A stretch of 64,000 bases of DNA, taken from NCBI RefSeq assembly GCF_030848805.1, contig NC_092369.1, forward strand, positions 6,338,661 to 6,402,660. Direction: 5' to 3'. Below the pieces are notes generated by a model. It worked only from the letters and a program-made list of their open reading frames with translations, searched no databases and had not been told where the DNA came from. Made by a program: the position numbers and the translations under genes. Numbering within the stretch: position 1 is the first letter of the stretch; the number at the start of each line of letters is the position of its first letter. Positions 39,120 to 53,491 of the stretch are shown one piece after another. Source of the DNA: Temnothorax longispinosus. Taxonomy: Eukaryota > Arthropoda > Insecta > Hymenoptera > Formicidae.

Positions 39120-39600
39120 AGAAGAGGAGACGTGGGCGGCCCCGACGTGGAAAAACTCGTCGAAATAAAGAAAGAAAAGGATTCCGACGTTCGTGCGCGT
39201 TTAATGGCGCGACGAAAAAGGGGCCATTAACCCCGCGCGGCCCCTTTAATTCTGCCGTATTATTACAAACAGCAGCAGCGTTACGAACAGAGCAACGCGC
39301 GGCAGCGATGGGGCGGAGAAAAATTAGTACGTTGCTTCGCGGGAGGCGAATTCAGCGATAAGAATGCCCCGAGGATCTTCCGTCGGGGTAAAACGTCCGT
39401 ACCCGTTACCCATCCCCGTGGAGAAGGATGCGGGGAGGGCGATGAAGACGTAACGAGGACGAAGTGCACGTGCACCATGCGCCAGCATAAGCAACTCCCG
39501 AGAACATGGAATATAGAGCTCTGGAATAGAGCAGGGGCTTGTTATACCATTTGGATAAAAGCTACGGTCGACCGGCCTCGTTTTCCTCAACGAGCTTTGA
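39120..39600. other. CpG-rich block
   Basis: GC-rich, with chance minus-strand frames. Contains the hairpin at 39217-39247. No gene assigned. Confidence 0.4.
39217..39247. other. GC-rich hairpin (9-bp arms)
   Basis: AAAGGGGCC (39217-39225) pairs perfectly with GGCCCCTTT (39239-39247) around a 13-base loop. Confidence 0.75.
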
Positions 39601-41159
39601 TACAGAACGTGTGCCCTAGCTGTGAAAGGGAGCGATCGTTTCTAAGAAATTAATGGTACGCGGAAAATGTCAGCGGGAGATTTCCTGTGCTTACTGATAA
39701 CTGAATCTCATCGTTCAACGCGGAAAGTCCTATTGAAATTGTGAGCAATTCGTAACAAATAGGAAGTAAAAACGCTAATCTTGTCCGCATCAATTTAAAT
39801 ACATAAAGGGTTACTTACATGAAAGATTATTAAGATTTTCAAATAGACTGATGCGAATGCAAGAATTCTTAGAATGATCTGTATCACTATATCGCAACAT
39901 CATACCGTTTTAAACATTTTAGAATTGCAAAAGGTAATAAATTAATCAATTTTAATTGCTTATGTCCGTTTTAATAAGAAATAATTTGGTCTAACGTGAT
40001 ATAACCAAGGATATAACGCATGTTTCTCTCTCACAGTACCTAATTGTTATAGCGAAATTAACCTTCGGGAAAACAAGGCAACAACGACATCAAATCTATT
40101 TGGTGATAATCTTTGAGATAAATCTATTTGGACATCGTCGTGAAAAAAAAACACTATATATAGGCAGTTCTAATTAACCTCGGGGGCGCGACTTATATTT
40201 GGCCGACATTAATTAAAGCGGCGCCACACAAGATGATATTTTTAACGATGGTTTACGTACCTTTGGTCTAGCCGGTCGTAAATACGATACGCGCGATCAT
40301 AAAATTTTAACTATGCGACCAGTCTTGCGGCTTCTTTTTTTCACTCGTGCCACTTGCGTTCTCGCAACGAGGGCCATTACGAGCTTGGCGTCGGTGCGCG
40401 AAGGTTACTTCATTAGAAGAAATTAGCCATTTAGGAACAGCCGGGCCCGACGTAGCAACTCCATATACCTTCATTATTGTATAATCACGAGGATAATTAC
40501 ATACTTACAATATAGCGGTAAAAATTAACGAGTTTAATCAGGGGATTAACAAAACGGTGAAATCATTCCTTTTGTTGGTGATGAAGGGTGCTGACCGAGT
40601 TTCGTTGAATCTACCTTATATTTCCTCAGATTACAGGCCGGGTTGTCTAATGAGACGCTTTAGAGATTCACTCTGATGTTTATCTAGCAGTTTAATGAAT
40701 CGTAAATCGTAAGATACAGGGGAGGGAAATAAAGTCTCAGTTACCGGGGAGATCTTTATTCGGATGAATACGTAGTATACCTAACAAATGTCGAGGATAT
40801 AATGCTTTGTTGCCTAAGATTAGCTATTTATTTAACTGACTTGATGTTTTATGCGAAATAATGTTATTATTGTTCCAGAATCATTTCTACAATATTCTAG
40901 CAAGCATCATAAAAATTATTATATATTTGTGACAATTTTAATATTATTATTAACATTAAAAGAAACAGTGAAAAAATCCATCTAATATTGTTTAAGTAAG
41001 AGCTGATCTATTTTTTTAAATCGTTTTAACGTATATCTTCTAACAATCTTATTCACACAGTAATCAATTATGATAGTAACTTGAAAATGTTAGCGGAGAC
41101 ATTAGCATGTTCGCACATTGAATTTGGCGTAAGTCATTTTTCAAAAGATCCGAAAATCT

Positions 41160-41450
41160 CAGAGGCCCGTAATATATTCGCGAAGTTACCCGACGATCGC
41201 GTCGGTTTACGCCACGTTTTAATATCACGCGTTACCGGCAAACAAAACGAGCGATGAGAGCGAGGATGCGCATCCTGCGTTTTCATAAGCCGCGCCGCAA
41301 CGCGCGATGCAACATCACCCATCACCTTCATTTCGCTTAGAGATAAAAGCACAAGACGGTTACGACCTGTCTTTCTTCCGGCGATCTTCATCTTCGTCGG
41401 CTCACAAAATACCTCACGGGGGAGGAGACGAAGAAAAAAGAGCACGTGTC
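41160..41450. other. CpG-rich block with a 14-bp palindrome
   Basis: Contains the perfect palindrome AGGATGCGCATCCT (41263-41276), whose centre resembles half of an NRF1-type TGCGCA site. The minus-strand frame 41134-41445 has no recognisable domain. Confidence 0.4.
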
Positions 41451-44400
41451 CTTAGCAAAAATGACTAAAATAATCTCTTACGCGCTTTAAATTTCTCGAA
41501 TAATTTTTCACAATGTCATTCCGTAAGTTTGATCAACGGATTAGTATTTATTTCGAAATTAATAAATCTGTAATAATGAAAACGTTAGAGCTTAAAGTCT
41601 AAGCTTTGCAGCATCAACACGTCAGTTAGCGTTGACTATGTACTGAAATTTTCTTTTCTTGCGTATAATCCATCACAGCTTGAAGTCATGACTAAAGGGG
41701 ATAATTAATTAGAGCTGGTTAATAAAGACCAAAGATTATGCTAAACGAAAATCATAAATATATTTGACGGAAATATTCTTCCTGATTTGACTTATTGTTA
41801 TTTTTTGCATTATCAAGTATATTAAATTCTTTCGGCTTGAACAAAATTTGCCTGTTTTTTAAATAATGTAAATTTATCACGTTCGGGTTTATTATACGGA
41901 AAATCCGTACCGTGACTTTGGTTTTATTCGCCAATAAATCGCGGGTAAAACAGAGAGAAATCACGTACTACCATTGAAGATGGTAGCGCAAATAGAAATG
42001 GTCGAAAATTACAACACGATACTATACACCTCATTAGTGATTCCTATATAAACCGCAAGCCAGTGGTGTCTCTCCCTTTCTCTCTTACCTCCAATTTGGT
42101 GGATTATGACCGCGAATGGACGCGGAATGAACAAGATGCAGAGCCGCGCGAAGCCCAATAGGGTGGGTTCGTTTTCACTTCGGCAGAACTCATTTAAATA
42201 CTGATGGACGTGGATTATTTTCTTGCCATAACCGCGGCCACTCTCGGCCCCATTTCCCTCGCACTACACATATCCCGTTTTCTATCTTCGACCTCTTGTC
42301 CCGTCGCTTTTCTCCCTCACGTAACACGGCGCGACCGATGTTGTTCCGCGCGCGCGACGGACAGTAAATTGATTATCGATTCCGAATAAATTACGCTCAT
42401 CCCCTCGATCAGTGCTCTCTTATCTCGGACCGCGACAGCAATGATGAGAGCTGTTCGAGCACCTAACTGGGGAAACTTCCCGCTCTTCTTTTTTATTTAA
42501 ATCATCTCGCGCACGTGCGATGTTGGGGACCAGTTTGCGATTAGGGCGATATATGAAGCTATTGGTGGAATTACATTTAAAAACAAAGAGTTTAGAATTA
42601 ACGACACCGTATTATTGTAAGCTTACTTTGGCTCGTTCAACATGTCATTGAAGCAGTAAAATTAAGAGTTGATATTTAAGATTAGCATTGTGCTAATTAA
42701 GCTTCAGTAAATTGTATAAAACTTCAATCGTTGCGCAAAAAAAATTCTGCAAGATAAGAAAAGCTTCTTTTAATGGTATAAACGACATAATGAATATTAT
42801 TATGTATAACATATTTTATATATAATAGTAATATATGTAATATGTAGATATTTGGTATAAATAATACTTTATTGTCGGCATATAAAAAATTCTTTGTCTA
42901 GTATTATTTGATTGCGTACACATTTATCGCAAGTAGACGAAGTATTCGTCGAGCCCTGACGATAATTTAGATAATTTACAACTGTTCAGCGTGTTATTAA
43001 ATGAGGTGATGGGTGCAAAATTAATAACATCGTGATAATTTGATCATTCGATTATTCTGTTGGTTTAACGCGTTAAATGAATGGTTTATTTTGGACATGA
43101 CGTAAGCGAGAATTTTGAAATTTCGTTAAAATAAGCGCGTTATATCTATTTGCGTTAGTTATCTAATGTCAGAATCGATACGCACGTTATCAGATTTTAA
43201 GAATAATTGAATATTCACAACTGTGCCATGTTGAAATATCTCTGTTTTTAAATGGTGCATATTTAAACGAGATATTATTTCAATACAAATAAATAAACTA
43301 CAGTATTAATCAGAAATTGATCTTTTGGCGCATGTTTGAACTTCGAAATAATATAAAAATGCGTGATTTAATTATTGAATTTCGATGTTTAGAATAACAA
43401 TATGTAAGGTACCTAAAAAAGATATGTGCCTTTCAATTTCTTAAACTGGATAGAAACTGCTGTATACTTATTTAGGTGACACATTGAGAAAAAGATTAAA
43501 AATCACACAGGAGAAGAGAATATTAAATCTCTCTAATGATTTATGATCTTCGTTTTACTTGGTTGCTGCCAAATTTTATATGGCTCTTTTGCCGCTTGAA
43601 AAATAAATGGCTTAAGTCCTGCATTGCCTAGGAAATTAGTTCTAGTTCCGGCGATAACTTATGCCGCGACGAGAATCGACGATAAATTTCGCGAGTTGGA
43701 CGCGGCGGATTCATAAAAGTTCGTCAATATCCCATCGCATCCCGCGAAACGATTGAACTTCATTATACGCTGGCGAAGTTCATCGAAAAACTTGGCTCGC
43801 GATTATGCGAATAAATCCAGGGCACACAAAGGTGGCGGATAGATTTCCATCGTAGCAACGTTGACCTTCGAGCACGGACGCAAACAAGAAACTTTCCTTT
43901 CTCGTACTTTCCGCGTTGCGTTCCGGGAAATCTTAAAAGCGCGCGGTAAGCCGGAAACGATGGGAAAGTAATTAGCCGGCTGTTTAGGAATTTAACGGCG
44001 TGCGTCCAGGAAAGAGTTTTCTCCACCTGCGCGGAGCAAGGATTCGCCGCGAGTTAATTAAACCGGTCGCTCTCGAAGTGAAAAGATTCTCGATCGCGCA
44101 GACAGACAAGAGGCGAAGTATCGCGTGAACGCAATTTGCAGGCTGTCTTTCGGCGGGCTTGAACGTGCATCCGACTAAATGCATAGCATTCAGCGGCATT
44201 TACGGGAATGAAGTGAAAATTAATCCTGAACTCTCGACGAGCTATCCCATGAGATGCACCTCTATTTTTCATCGTCAAGACTTGTAATTTATTATATATA
44301 TATTCGCCGCTAAAATGTACTTTTAATTTTTCCTTGCGATTGATTTACCATTGCAATTAGTTGTTGTTTTATAAAAATATTGTATAATGTCATAAATGTA

Positions 44401-44545
44401 TGTAATTGAATATTACAAATAGTAATTTATAACATATAAATTATCTCAAAAGTAAATTGTAACTATAATAAATTGTTTAATACATGGAAAAAAATGTTGT
44501 ATCAACAGCGTCAGTGTTATTGAGATAAAATTTATTGATACAACA

Positions 44546-44548
<3 letters not shown>

Positions 44549-44589
<41 letters not shown>
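44549..44589 (+). repeat. (CT)n microsatellite
   Basis: About 20 uninterrupted CT units. Confidence 0.97.
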
Positions 44590-44592
<3 letters not shown>

Positions 44593-45567
44593 ATTAATGA
44601 ACAAAAAACATCAGATAATTGTTTTAATTTAAATATTTGGTGCAATAATATCCAATTGAATTAACTATTTATGCTTATGGTAGCCCGTGACGTCGTCGTT
44701 TAATTGAAGCAACTTTATTTTTTTTCCGTGTAGAAAACTGAACATTTAATCGCTTATTTATCTTTAACACATTTTTCATTTCGTGTTAAAAGATATTATA
44801 GTCACTTTTATTTTAAATTATAATAAGAATGTTTGATAATTTATCCTCTAAATCTAAATTTTTTAAAAAGAATGTTGTATACTGCTAACGTCTCGGATTG
44901 TTTTGTAAAAAAATATGTAATTTACTAATAAAATATCAAGTTTCAATAAACATTATATCTAAAACAATTAAATTACAATTGAATTCCGTATCAAAAGCGT
45001 ATTAAAACTGTTCAACTGTAAAAAAAACTTTATTGTATATATGTAATCGAAACCAGAGATTAATTTTATTTCATGCTTTTATATTATCTGTCTTTTATAG
45101 TTACAGCGTTAGATAAATAATTTCTAGTTAAAAGCGAATTTTAACTCACTGCTGATTATGTTTCATAGTAACTGTAATTGCGTTGTTTTCATAACAATTG
45201 ATACAGCGAGGTGATTTTACGCTTGTTTGCGGTTATCCTAATTAATCATCAAAATCGCTTTGTTAGTTTTGATTTTAACCAAATGATAGCAAAAGTAATC
45301 AAACATGATAACGGAAATGGATGAAAACGTAAAACATGAAATATCAAAATGTAGTTATTATCGTACATTACGCTCTTGTCCAATTAACTACATACTTCAT
45401 TCGTTAGAAAGTTATAGATATTATAAATGCTTTCCATATATGTTTTACTTATCGCGCGCATATTGATTTCATTTAATAGATATCAAAGAGGTAATTAGCT
45501 AATGAGACCAACATTACCTATTTACTTCCATAAATATAAGGAATAACACATATTTTATGAAAATGAT

Positions 45568-45627
45568 GTTTTATCAAATATTATTACCGTTTATTCAAAT
45601 TGTTATTACGTTTTATCAAATATTATT
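45568..45627 (+). repeat. Short direct repeat, two 18-bp copies
   Basis: GTTTTATCAAATATTATT occurs at 45568-45585 and again at 45610-45627, separated by 24 bases. Confidence 0.85.
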
Positions 45628-46209
45628 TTATTAAACATCATTGTCGTCAGTTAATTTTCGGTGTACTTCGGAATGCCCTTATATAACTACCAAAATATTT
45701 GACGCGCAATAATTTAGTCGTCTATGTTGCCATTATCTATATGTATAACGTAAAAACGTATTTCGAAAACGCTTACGATGACATTCAATGGACCAATGAA
45801 TACCCGGAAATTCACAAAGTGTGTAAAATTATTTCGCTGCTGGCAGCGAATTGCGGATTAATATGCATTGCAACATCGCATTTGTATTCGCGATTATCGT
45901 CACTAGCTAACTAAAACATTATCTTGTCAATCCGCGTCGGCCGCAAATTTGCGAGTAATCAAGAGGAGATGCCGAAAATGCAAAATTCGCAATTGGTAAA
46001 CCCTCGCGTCGCGGCGCGGCGCTGCGCAATCATTGACTAATTAAAATGCAATCGGCGTATGTCGAATTAGCATAAGCAAATTCTTCCCGGCTATCCTTTT
46101 TTCGTTCCTCCCCGTCCATTTCGCGAGATTCACTTTGTTTTCGATTCCCTGTTTACGCTGCTATTGCATGCCTCCGCCTGTGCGAAACAACGCAATGTAA
46201 ATTGTCTAT

Positions 46210-46258
46210 CAGTTGTTTGCCGCCGAAAAACAACTGGTGGCAATTAGCTGCCACCAGT
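46210..46258. other. Two overlapping, mutually exclusive hairpins
   Basis: CAGTTGTTT (46210-46218) pairs with AAACAACTG (46228-46236). ACTGGTGGCA (46233-46242) pairs with TGCCACCAGT (46249-46258) around a 6-base loop. Because ACTG at 46233-46236 belongs to both stems, only one can form fully at a time. Confidence 0.75.
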
Positions 46259-47084
46259 AAAATTAATTCATTGTAATGACTATATGCACGTGTTACTTTA
46301 CTTTGCTGACGCGAAAATTGTCCGTTTATAACATGCAATAAAAATAATAAATTAGACTTTCTGACATTAAATTAAAATAAACTCTTTATATAACTCATAA
46401 TATTCAGATAATTGAAATTTATGTTATACATCTGAAAAATAAAAAAAATTTATTGTATATAATTTTATTTGTATTTTATTTTCCATATTTCATGTCTATA
46501 TCTATTAAAATGCCTTTAGTATTTCTGAAAGAAATCTTTTTTGCGGATATTTAAATCGAGATATAATAATTATTGAGAACATTAAGGGGATAAAAAAATT
46601 AAAAATACAATTTAAAGTTTACTTGTAATTAATATAATACAAGCGTACTCTCTTCATGTTCTTGTTTCATAAAAAATTTTATAAGCCAAGTCTTCTATGG
46701 AAGTTTCAATATCTTTTCGTATATTTAAACTTTTACGTAAGCTCTGTATCGATTTTTCGATCTTCTGCTGTTGCTCTTTCACAATTTTCTATTTCGGTAT
46801 CTGACCCTTCCTCGTTTCGCGCAACTCTGGTTTATTGGATAATAAATGTTTAAACCTATATAAGCAAATTACCATGCCACATCCGGCGAAGTTATTATTG
46901 AAACGTGCTAGCCGAAAGTCGTGAATATGCCTTTTTGTATACCTCTTTTGCGAAGTTGCCTTTTCGATAACGTACATCACATTGGAGATTTCCACCATTC
47001 CAAAATTTCACGAGTAAAATTCTGCGCATTCGCCCTCTCATAACAAGACTTACATTTTATCGTAATCTATCGCTTAAATCGAAA

Positions 47085-47245
47085 TGAGATTTTCTTTGTT
47101 GAAGAATTTCACGAAGATGCAAAGCAAAGCTCTTGCTATGTTAAGGAAATAATTAATAACTGTTGTATTTCTCATTTTCATGTATCTGTGGAATTATTCA
47201 GTATACAATTTCTGCACTTTTGAATGGAAAAAGAAACAATGTATA
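47085..47245 (+). repeat. Diverged direct repeat, copy 1
   Basis: Shares TTTTCTTTGTT, AAGAATTT, CAAAGCAAA, GTATACAA and a GCACTTTT...AAAGAAAC block with 48667-48812, in the same order and spacing. An old interspersed or segmental repeat; no frame is conserved. Confidence 0.7.
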
Positions 47246-48666
47246 ATTGATGTTGCTAATTATAGCTGTAGTAATTACTGCTAAATTCACTTAGCAGCAG
47301 AAATCAGTTATGCAGGATTGTTAAATAAATATCGTTAATTTACGCAAACGTTTCGCTGATTGTACAGCAGAGCTGTACTTTGTAATTAATAATGCCGATT
47401 AATAATTTGGTGTGATTGAGAATTATGGAATGGGGAAGTTGTTACATCGTGGATTGAATTTCTTATTTTTTTCGCGTACTATATTTATATCCCGCCATAC
47501 CTGCAGTATGTGATCGCACTGATCGCATACATATACGCATATTGAGATAAGTGTCATGTAACGCGCAATTTACCAAGCAAAATAACGCTATGAAATATTT
47601 CGTCACTTTCGTGTACAATATATACGTTATGTGTAGCACATGGCATAGAATTTTCAAGAAATAACATGGGTTCCGGTGGACCTTTTGGGGTCGCAACGGA
47701 AAATTTCACCGCTGGTAATTTTTACATTGTAATTTACTTTTTATCTGCGGAAATTAGTTAAGAGGAAAACAATTACAGCCTATAAAAATTATAAAATTTT
47801 CAAAGATTTTTAATTATACATTCTAGTCCGTGATTATGTAATAAATATAGAAGATAAAATTAATTATCTCTTTTTCTGATATTAATGTATTAATTAATTG
47901 GAAATATTCGGATGAGATAATTAGCAAAATCTATATTTCTATAATAGAAAAAAAAATCTGAGTGCAAATGTATGCGACAAATTTTATTATTCCTTTCGTG
48001 TCAGTTATATATTTTATTGATTTCTTCACAAGCTCTAAATGAGTTCCAGTTACTAATACGCGTCTTTAAAAATACAGTAATTGTTTTTCGAAAGCATTTC
48101 CCTAATACCGCGATGCTTATTGTAGACACGTTGCACACAATTGCAAAAACTGTCTACACGTACGTATATCCCGCATTTAAACAATGCCATCGGCAAAATT
48201 AATAAACGCGGGCGTTGTTTTCATGACATTCGCGAAGCAAAAATTCCGGAAAATAAAAATCCGCGACTCACAATTGATTGCTGTTTTGACATTTTGGCAT
48301 TTTGACATTTCGACGGCTGGTACGCTCGTGCGCCTCTGTTGTTGCTCGAGCTTGTTTGACAAATAGTTTGCGGCCGCTTAAAAAACAATGAAAGAAACTG
48401 CTATAGTACTATGAATTCATAGAAATGGCGAAGACATCAAATTGATGAGCCAAGTGGTTGAAAGGAATAATTTTTATTCAAGCATCTTGCCGAATACATG
48501 TCGCAGGAAAAACGACTATAAAAACTTTAGGCTATACTATATATAAAAAAAAACTACAGAAACGATTGCAACAATAATTCATTTAATCCAAAGTAAAATT
48601 TAACTTCTTTATCAATCGCAAATGTATCTCTTTGTATTTGTAACATTTCATCATTTATATCAATAT

Positions 48667-48812
48667 GAATTTTTCTTTGTTAAAAGAATTTACAGCAAAT
48701 ACAAAGCAAAACTTTGATTAAAACCAAAAGATCAATTAATTACTGCAACATTTCTATTGTATACAAAATTGTAGATCTTGCACTTTTTAATTGAAAAGAA
48801 ACGGAGCAAAAT
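48667..48812 (+). repeat. Diverged direct repeat, copy 2
   Basis: Second copy of the repeat at 47085-47245, about 1.6 kb downstream in direct orientation. Similarity may begin about 20 bases earlier in both copies (about 47068 and 48648). Confidence 0.7.
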
Positions 48813-48856
48813 ACAACTTGGATTAAATTTAAAATACTTCAATTTCTTTCCTTTTC

Positions 48857-48886
48857 GTACGTATTATTTTTGTACGTATTATTTTT
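48857..48886 (+). repeat. 15-bp tandem repeat, two units
   Basis: GTACGTATTATTTTT repeated exactly twice. Confidence 0.9.
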
Positions 48887-50459
48887 TCTATGTAACGGCT
48901 TCGTTTTCTTTTAACGATTTTTTAAGGTTTCGTAACAAATTAATTGTATTAGGATATTGATTTTGCTTTTCTTCCTCTTATTATTCGTTTGTTCTGCAAG
49001 ACTAAGCAATAAATAATTATAATGCATTGTGTACAATTTGAAGGCAATTTTCTCTAGTAGTTATAGAAGACTTTGTATGTTCGTATATAGCAAAAATATC
49101 TAAATATATGTACTTTGTCATTATCTCCGTACAGTATCTTAATAGCGTATTCTAGAGATTAATTAAATTGCAAATCCTGATACAAAAATGATATAAATAA
49201 TACGAAAATACAAATAATTTCAATATCAACTCTAATTGAAATATAATTAATTAAATACGATATAATTTATATGTATAAACAGTTTTTGCAACGAAAATAT
49301 ATATACTTCAATTTACAAGTAGATATGATGGATGAATAAAAGATTATAATAATTAAATTAATTATTTTAAAGTAATTTAAAAAATAATTAAATTTATATA
49401 GAATAGGTTTTATATTTTTAATTAATTTTAATGGAAATTTTACTTTAAAGAATATTTACATAAATTAATATTATTAATATGTGCTAAATTTTTACCTTTC
49501 GGGAAGAACAAAATTATATAATTTAATAAGTAAAAACTTTTTCTTTTGTAATTTTAATTCAATCAAAAATAAAATAAAATAATTTATTAATTTATTGTTT
49601 TCTTGATTTATTAAAATCACAATCTCAACTCTCGTATGATGTAGGCAAAACAAAATAATAATAAATTAATTTCCATTCTCAAAATAAAGATAAACTTTAT
49701 TTTTCAAAAATGTAGATTTAAAGTTTTTAATAATGAAGTCTTAAATGAAGTAATTAGACGTTAAATTTAAATTGTCATTTAAAAAGGTTTGAATATTTTA
49801 ATAACATGTTACAAACCAGACTCGCCATTATGTTCCGTCCGCCTCTCCTCTCATTACGCAATATTTGTTAATTATTTCAACGCGACGAAAGGACGCACTT
49901 TTCAGGTAAACGGCTGTGCTTTATAGTGATTTTTTTTCTTTTCATAACGGCGCAACCCGGTTTTATAAAGTCAAAGCATACCTTCTATCCGCATCGTGAG
50001 AGTAAAAAGTCGGAAAAAGTTTTGATGACTTTGTGGAAACGTTGCTTGTCATCTCGTTCGTTTAATGTGCAAGACACTTTTCGTATTTCTGTGTTTAATG
50101 TAAATAAATAATAACGTAAATGCGAGTAAGTGAGCAATGGACTAAAAGCGACTCATTCCTCCTTATACTAATTTTACTCATTGTCAGTGTGAAACATGGC
50201 ATCGTTCTAAGACAACGGCATTAATCCCTTTGCGATTCTATATCGTGACCTGTATAAGATAAAATGCTGTAAGTGCTTAATTGTTACTGAAGTAAATTCA
50301 ACCACTATAGTAGTGCAAATTTCATTTGTTTGATATACTCTCGATAATTTAATAAATCGTATTATCCAGTTGTACCGAAACACAGCAAAAATAGCTTTAA
50401 AACGAGAGAGGATTATTAAATAATGATTAAGCCATCGTTGTATTTACATCTTAATAAGC

Positions 50460-52400
50460 CCAACTCCCTCCGGTCACCCCGGGATATTTTTATGACGCGA
50501 ATCAATATGGAATAAGAATGCGCGATAAAAAGTAATTTACTTCTCGAAAGCCCAAAGAGATAGAATATATTTTCGATTCTCAGCCATTCGCCTGGTCTTT
50601 TTCGTCGAATACTTTCTTTCCGGTGAAAGATATATCGCAGTACACGCCATGGGTTCTTTATTCGATACACACGCCGGCAACCACTCACTCACCCATACGC
50701 ACACCTGCACACGGCGGTATGCCACTGAAGCCTTGCCAATAGCAAATAAATAGACGATATAGGGGAGGGTACGACAGCAAGGGGGTCAGGACATTACGTG
50801 GCTATTTCGTGAGGCGAAGGGACGCGAGAGGTGTGTGGGCGCGAGATTTAGAGACGTTTAATTTTCCAAAAAGGTGGATTTGCGACCGCCATCGCGACGC
50901 TTGCGTCGCCAATTTATCGTCAGAGTCGCGCACTCGCTGGATATTCGCTTACCAATAAGGAAAAATTCTTTTCTTACCTTTATTTACGTTGCTTGTCCGC
51001 ATATTCCATTTTCAGCACCTCTAGACGATTTATTTTCGAGGAATCTTTGCCTTCCATATTCCGGACCGATATATTTGTCACTTGTCCTGAAACAAGATAT
51101 TACATATTGACAAATCTATATATGAATGCCATTTTAAATAATCGTTCTCAATAGAAATTGCTTTTAACACTGCATCGCTTATATTGCAACGTTCTAAAGT
51201 TGAACCTAATAGATTTAATATAAAATATTGTTCTGACTTTTGGACTATTTTTTATCAGATGTTAAAAATAAGAGATATCCATGATAATGCAATTGCATTT
51301 TACTACCGATTAATCGTTACGCGCTCGTCGTTTCGTTGAAAATAAATTCAGTCGCACGTTTGTTTAGTATTCATGTAATGGAGAGAGCGTATTTTCAATT
51401 AAATGCCTAACATGCGGTTACGCGATTCAATAACTTTTACAACAATGAATGATGTGAATTACTATTTAAAAATAAGATATTTCGAAACTGTCACATTACT
51501 TATTTTTTTCGACGCAGGTCGTTTCTTTACACAACGCTCTCGATCATTATAGGTATTGCAAATTGAAGAACTTTCTTATGAAGAAGTATAAACGGATAAA
51601 AGATTTTCTAGTATAAAAAAATCATTCGCGAAAAATACAAGTTGCGTATTAATGTAATTTCTTCAAAATTTTCATTCTCAGCTAATTATACAATTTCAAA
51701 GATTACATATATCGATTAACATATAACGTGTATAAAAATATATAACTTTACAATTAGATGTAGTGGTAAGTTCTTTTTCTAATCGGTCGAAAACTTACGC
51801 TCGCAATATCGCAATCGACGCGAGCAAGAAAAACCGCAAAGTTCGGTCGGAATCCCCCGCGCAACCGCATCTACCATCCGCGAGCTGGAATCCAGGCTAA
51901 AACCCGCGAGGAGATCTCGCGAGAAACTCGAAATGAGCGTATCGACAGAGCGGAAGAAACGTAGCCGGCGGAATTAACCGGTAAGATAAACTTTGCCGCT
52001 GTAAATTTCCTAGGTGACATTAGCGATCGAATTAGAAAGTCGCTCTCGGGTGCCGTCGCGTACCGAAACTTCCGAAACGGCGAACAGGACGTCCATTAAA
52101 TTTAGCCGGTGCATTTCTTGGATACACGAAAAATAAAAACTTATACAAGCGCTTATATTTCTCATCTTTGCGACCGTTCCGAGCGATACCGGTGATACTG
52201 AACATTTCGTCTGTCACTTCATTTTCGAGAGAATCGGTCGGCCTTTGAATTTATTTACTGGACCAATTTAATGCTCAAATTGCGTAGGGCTGTTCTCCGG
52301 GGATTTGTTATCGAGGGATCGACGAGCGAGATTAATTGCCGGGAATCGCGCGGACTTGCTGTAACCATTTTGGAGAATAAATTAGACTAGCTTCGGGAGC
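50460..52400. other. Alternating CpG-rich blocks, no gene assigned
   Basis: GC-rich stretches at about 50460-50930 and 51780-52400 flank AT-rich sequence. Several short frames exist on both strands without domains. Confidence 0.4.
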
Positions 52401-53439
52401 GCGGTCGCGGCGAATTTCTATTTTGATTACTATCTTGTTGTTAACACAATGATGGTGCCCTAAACGATGTTGAAAAATTCGATCAATACATGTGTACCTA
52501 ATACGAAGAGCGATAAATCAATTTTACTTCATGAATTAAGCGAAACTCGATTAAGTTTACGTAATTTGAAACAATATATTATACAATAGTTATATCTATT
52601 TATACTAAAAACAAAAAAGTTCTAACACACAGTTCTAAAATAAAAAATATCTTTCTCCTGGCCGCATCATTTCCATTAGTAATGTAGGACATCTATCGAT
52701 GTGTGGTGACGCGTTATTTTTCTAAAATTAATATTCAGATAAGTAAATAATAATTAAATTTCGTTTACGATGGCTATTTTATCACGGATATCGATATATG
52801 GCTCGTCCGATATGAAAGTCCAATGTAAAAACAGGAAAATAGAATTTTAATATTTCAACGCAAAAATAGCGATGACGAAGTCTGAACGTTATATTTTCAG
52901 ATCTTTAGAACGCCGTCAGATCTCAATTTCCGGGGCATTTTTAAATGCAGGCAGGTAACGTGAGATCTTTCCAGGGAGTAATTTTCGGCGAATAACTGAA
53001 GTTATGGTGCGGGAATGGAGATTACATCGATAGCGGATTAATATCGTAAATGCGAAATTTAATGTTAAAGAGCGAAAGCATTTTATAGCGCTCTAATCGA
53101 TAAGCTGCGGCGTCGATCGCAAACCATTTACAATCCCGGCACCGTGGGGGAGAATATTTCATTATTGCACGTTACACAGCGTAATATATTACGACACATT
53201 ATTACGCATCATTCATCGTTCATGTTTGTTTTAATCCGCGTGCTGCTTTATAATTTATATCCAAAATGCAGCGCGTTTTTGATTTCTTAAAGAGAGAGTA
53301 GAATTAATGTTGTAATTGAAAATAAAGGTCTTCCCTAATTCGATACTAGACTGAATAAATACTGAACAAATCAGATATTACCTATATACATTGAGAAATT
53401 GCATGCTGGTTATATTGATCTTATTAACTTAAAAAAAAG

Positions 53440-53465
53440 AACACTTAAAATGTATTTTAAGTGTT
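53440..53465. other. Perfect inverted repeat (12-bp arms)
   Basis: AACACTTAAAAT and ATTTTAAGTGTT flank a 2-base centre. It lies 26 bases upstream of a second, longer palindrome. Confidence 0.9.
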
Positions 53466-53491
53466 GTATTTTAATGGAAAATATACAAAGA

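Noticed and set aside
47972..48202. 76-codon + frame with a signal-peptide-like start
   Set aside because: AT-rich DNA readily gives hydrophobic starts; no cysteine pattern, conserved motif or supporting context.
48445..48470. tRNA-like A box (GAGCCAAGTGGTTGAAAGG)
   Set aside because: No B box downstream and no cloverleaf pairing.
51550..51585. Possible missing TSPN exon end (GTATTGCAAATTGAAGAACT)
   Set aside because: Reads V-L-Q-I-E-E-L-S but stops after 12 codons and lacks a donor in frame; resemblance to the expected L-Q-E-L-K strand is superficial.
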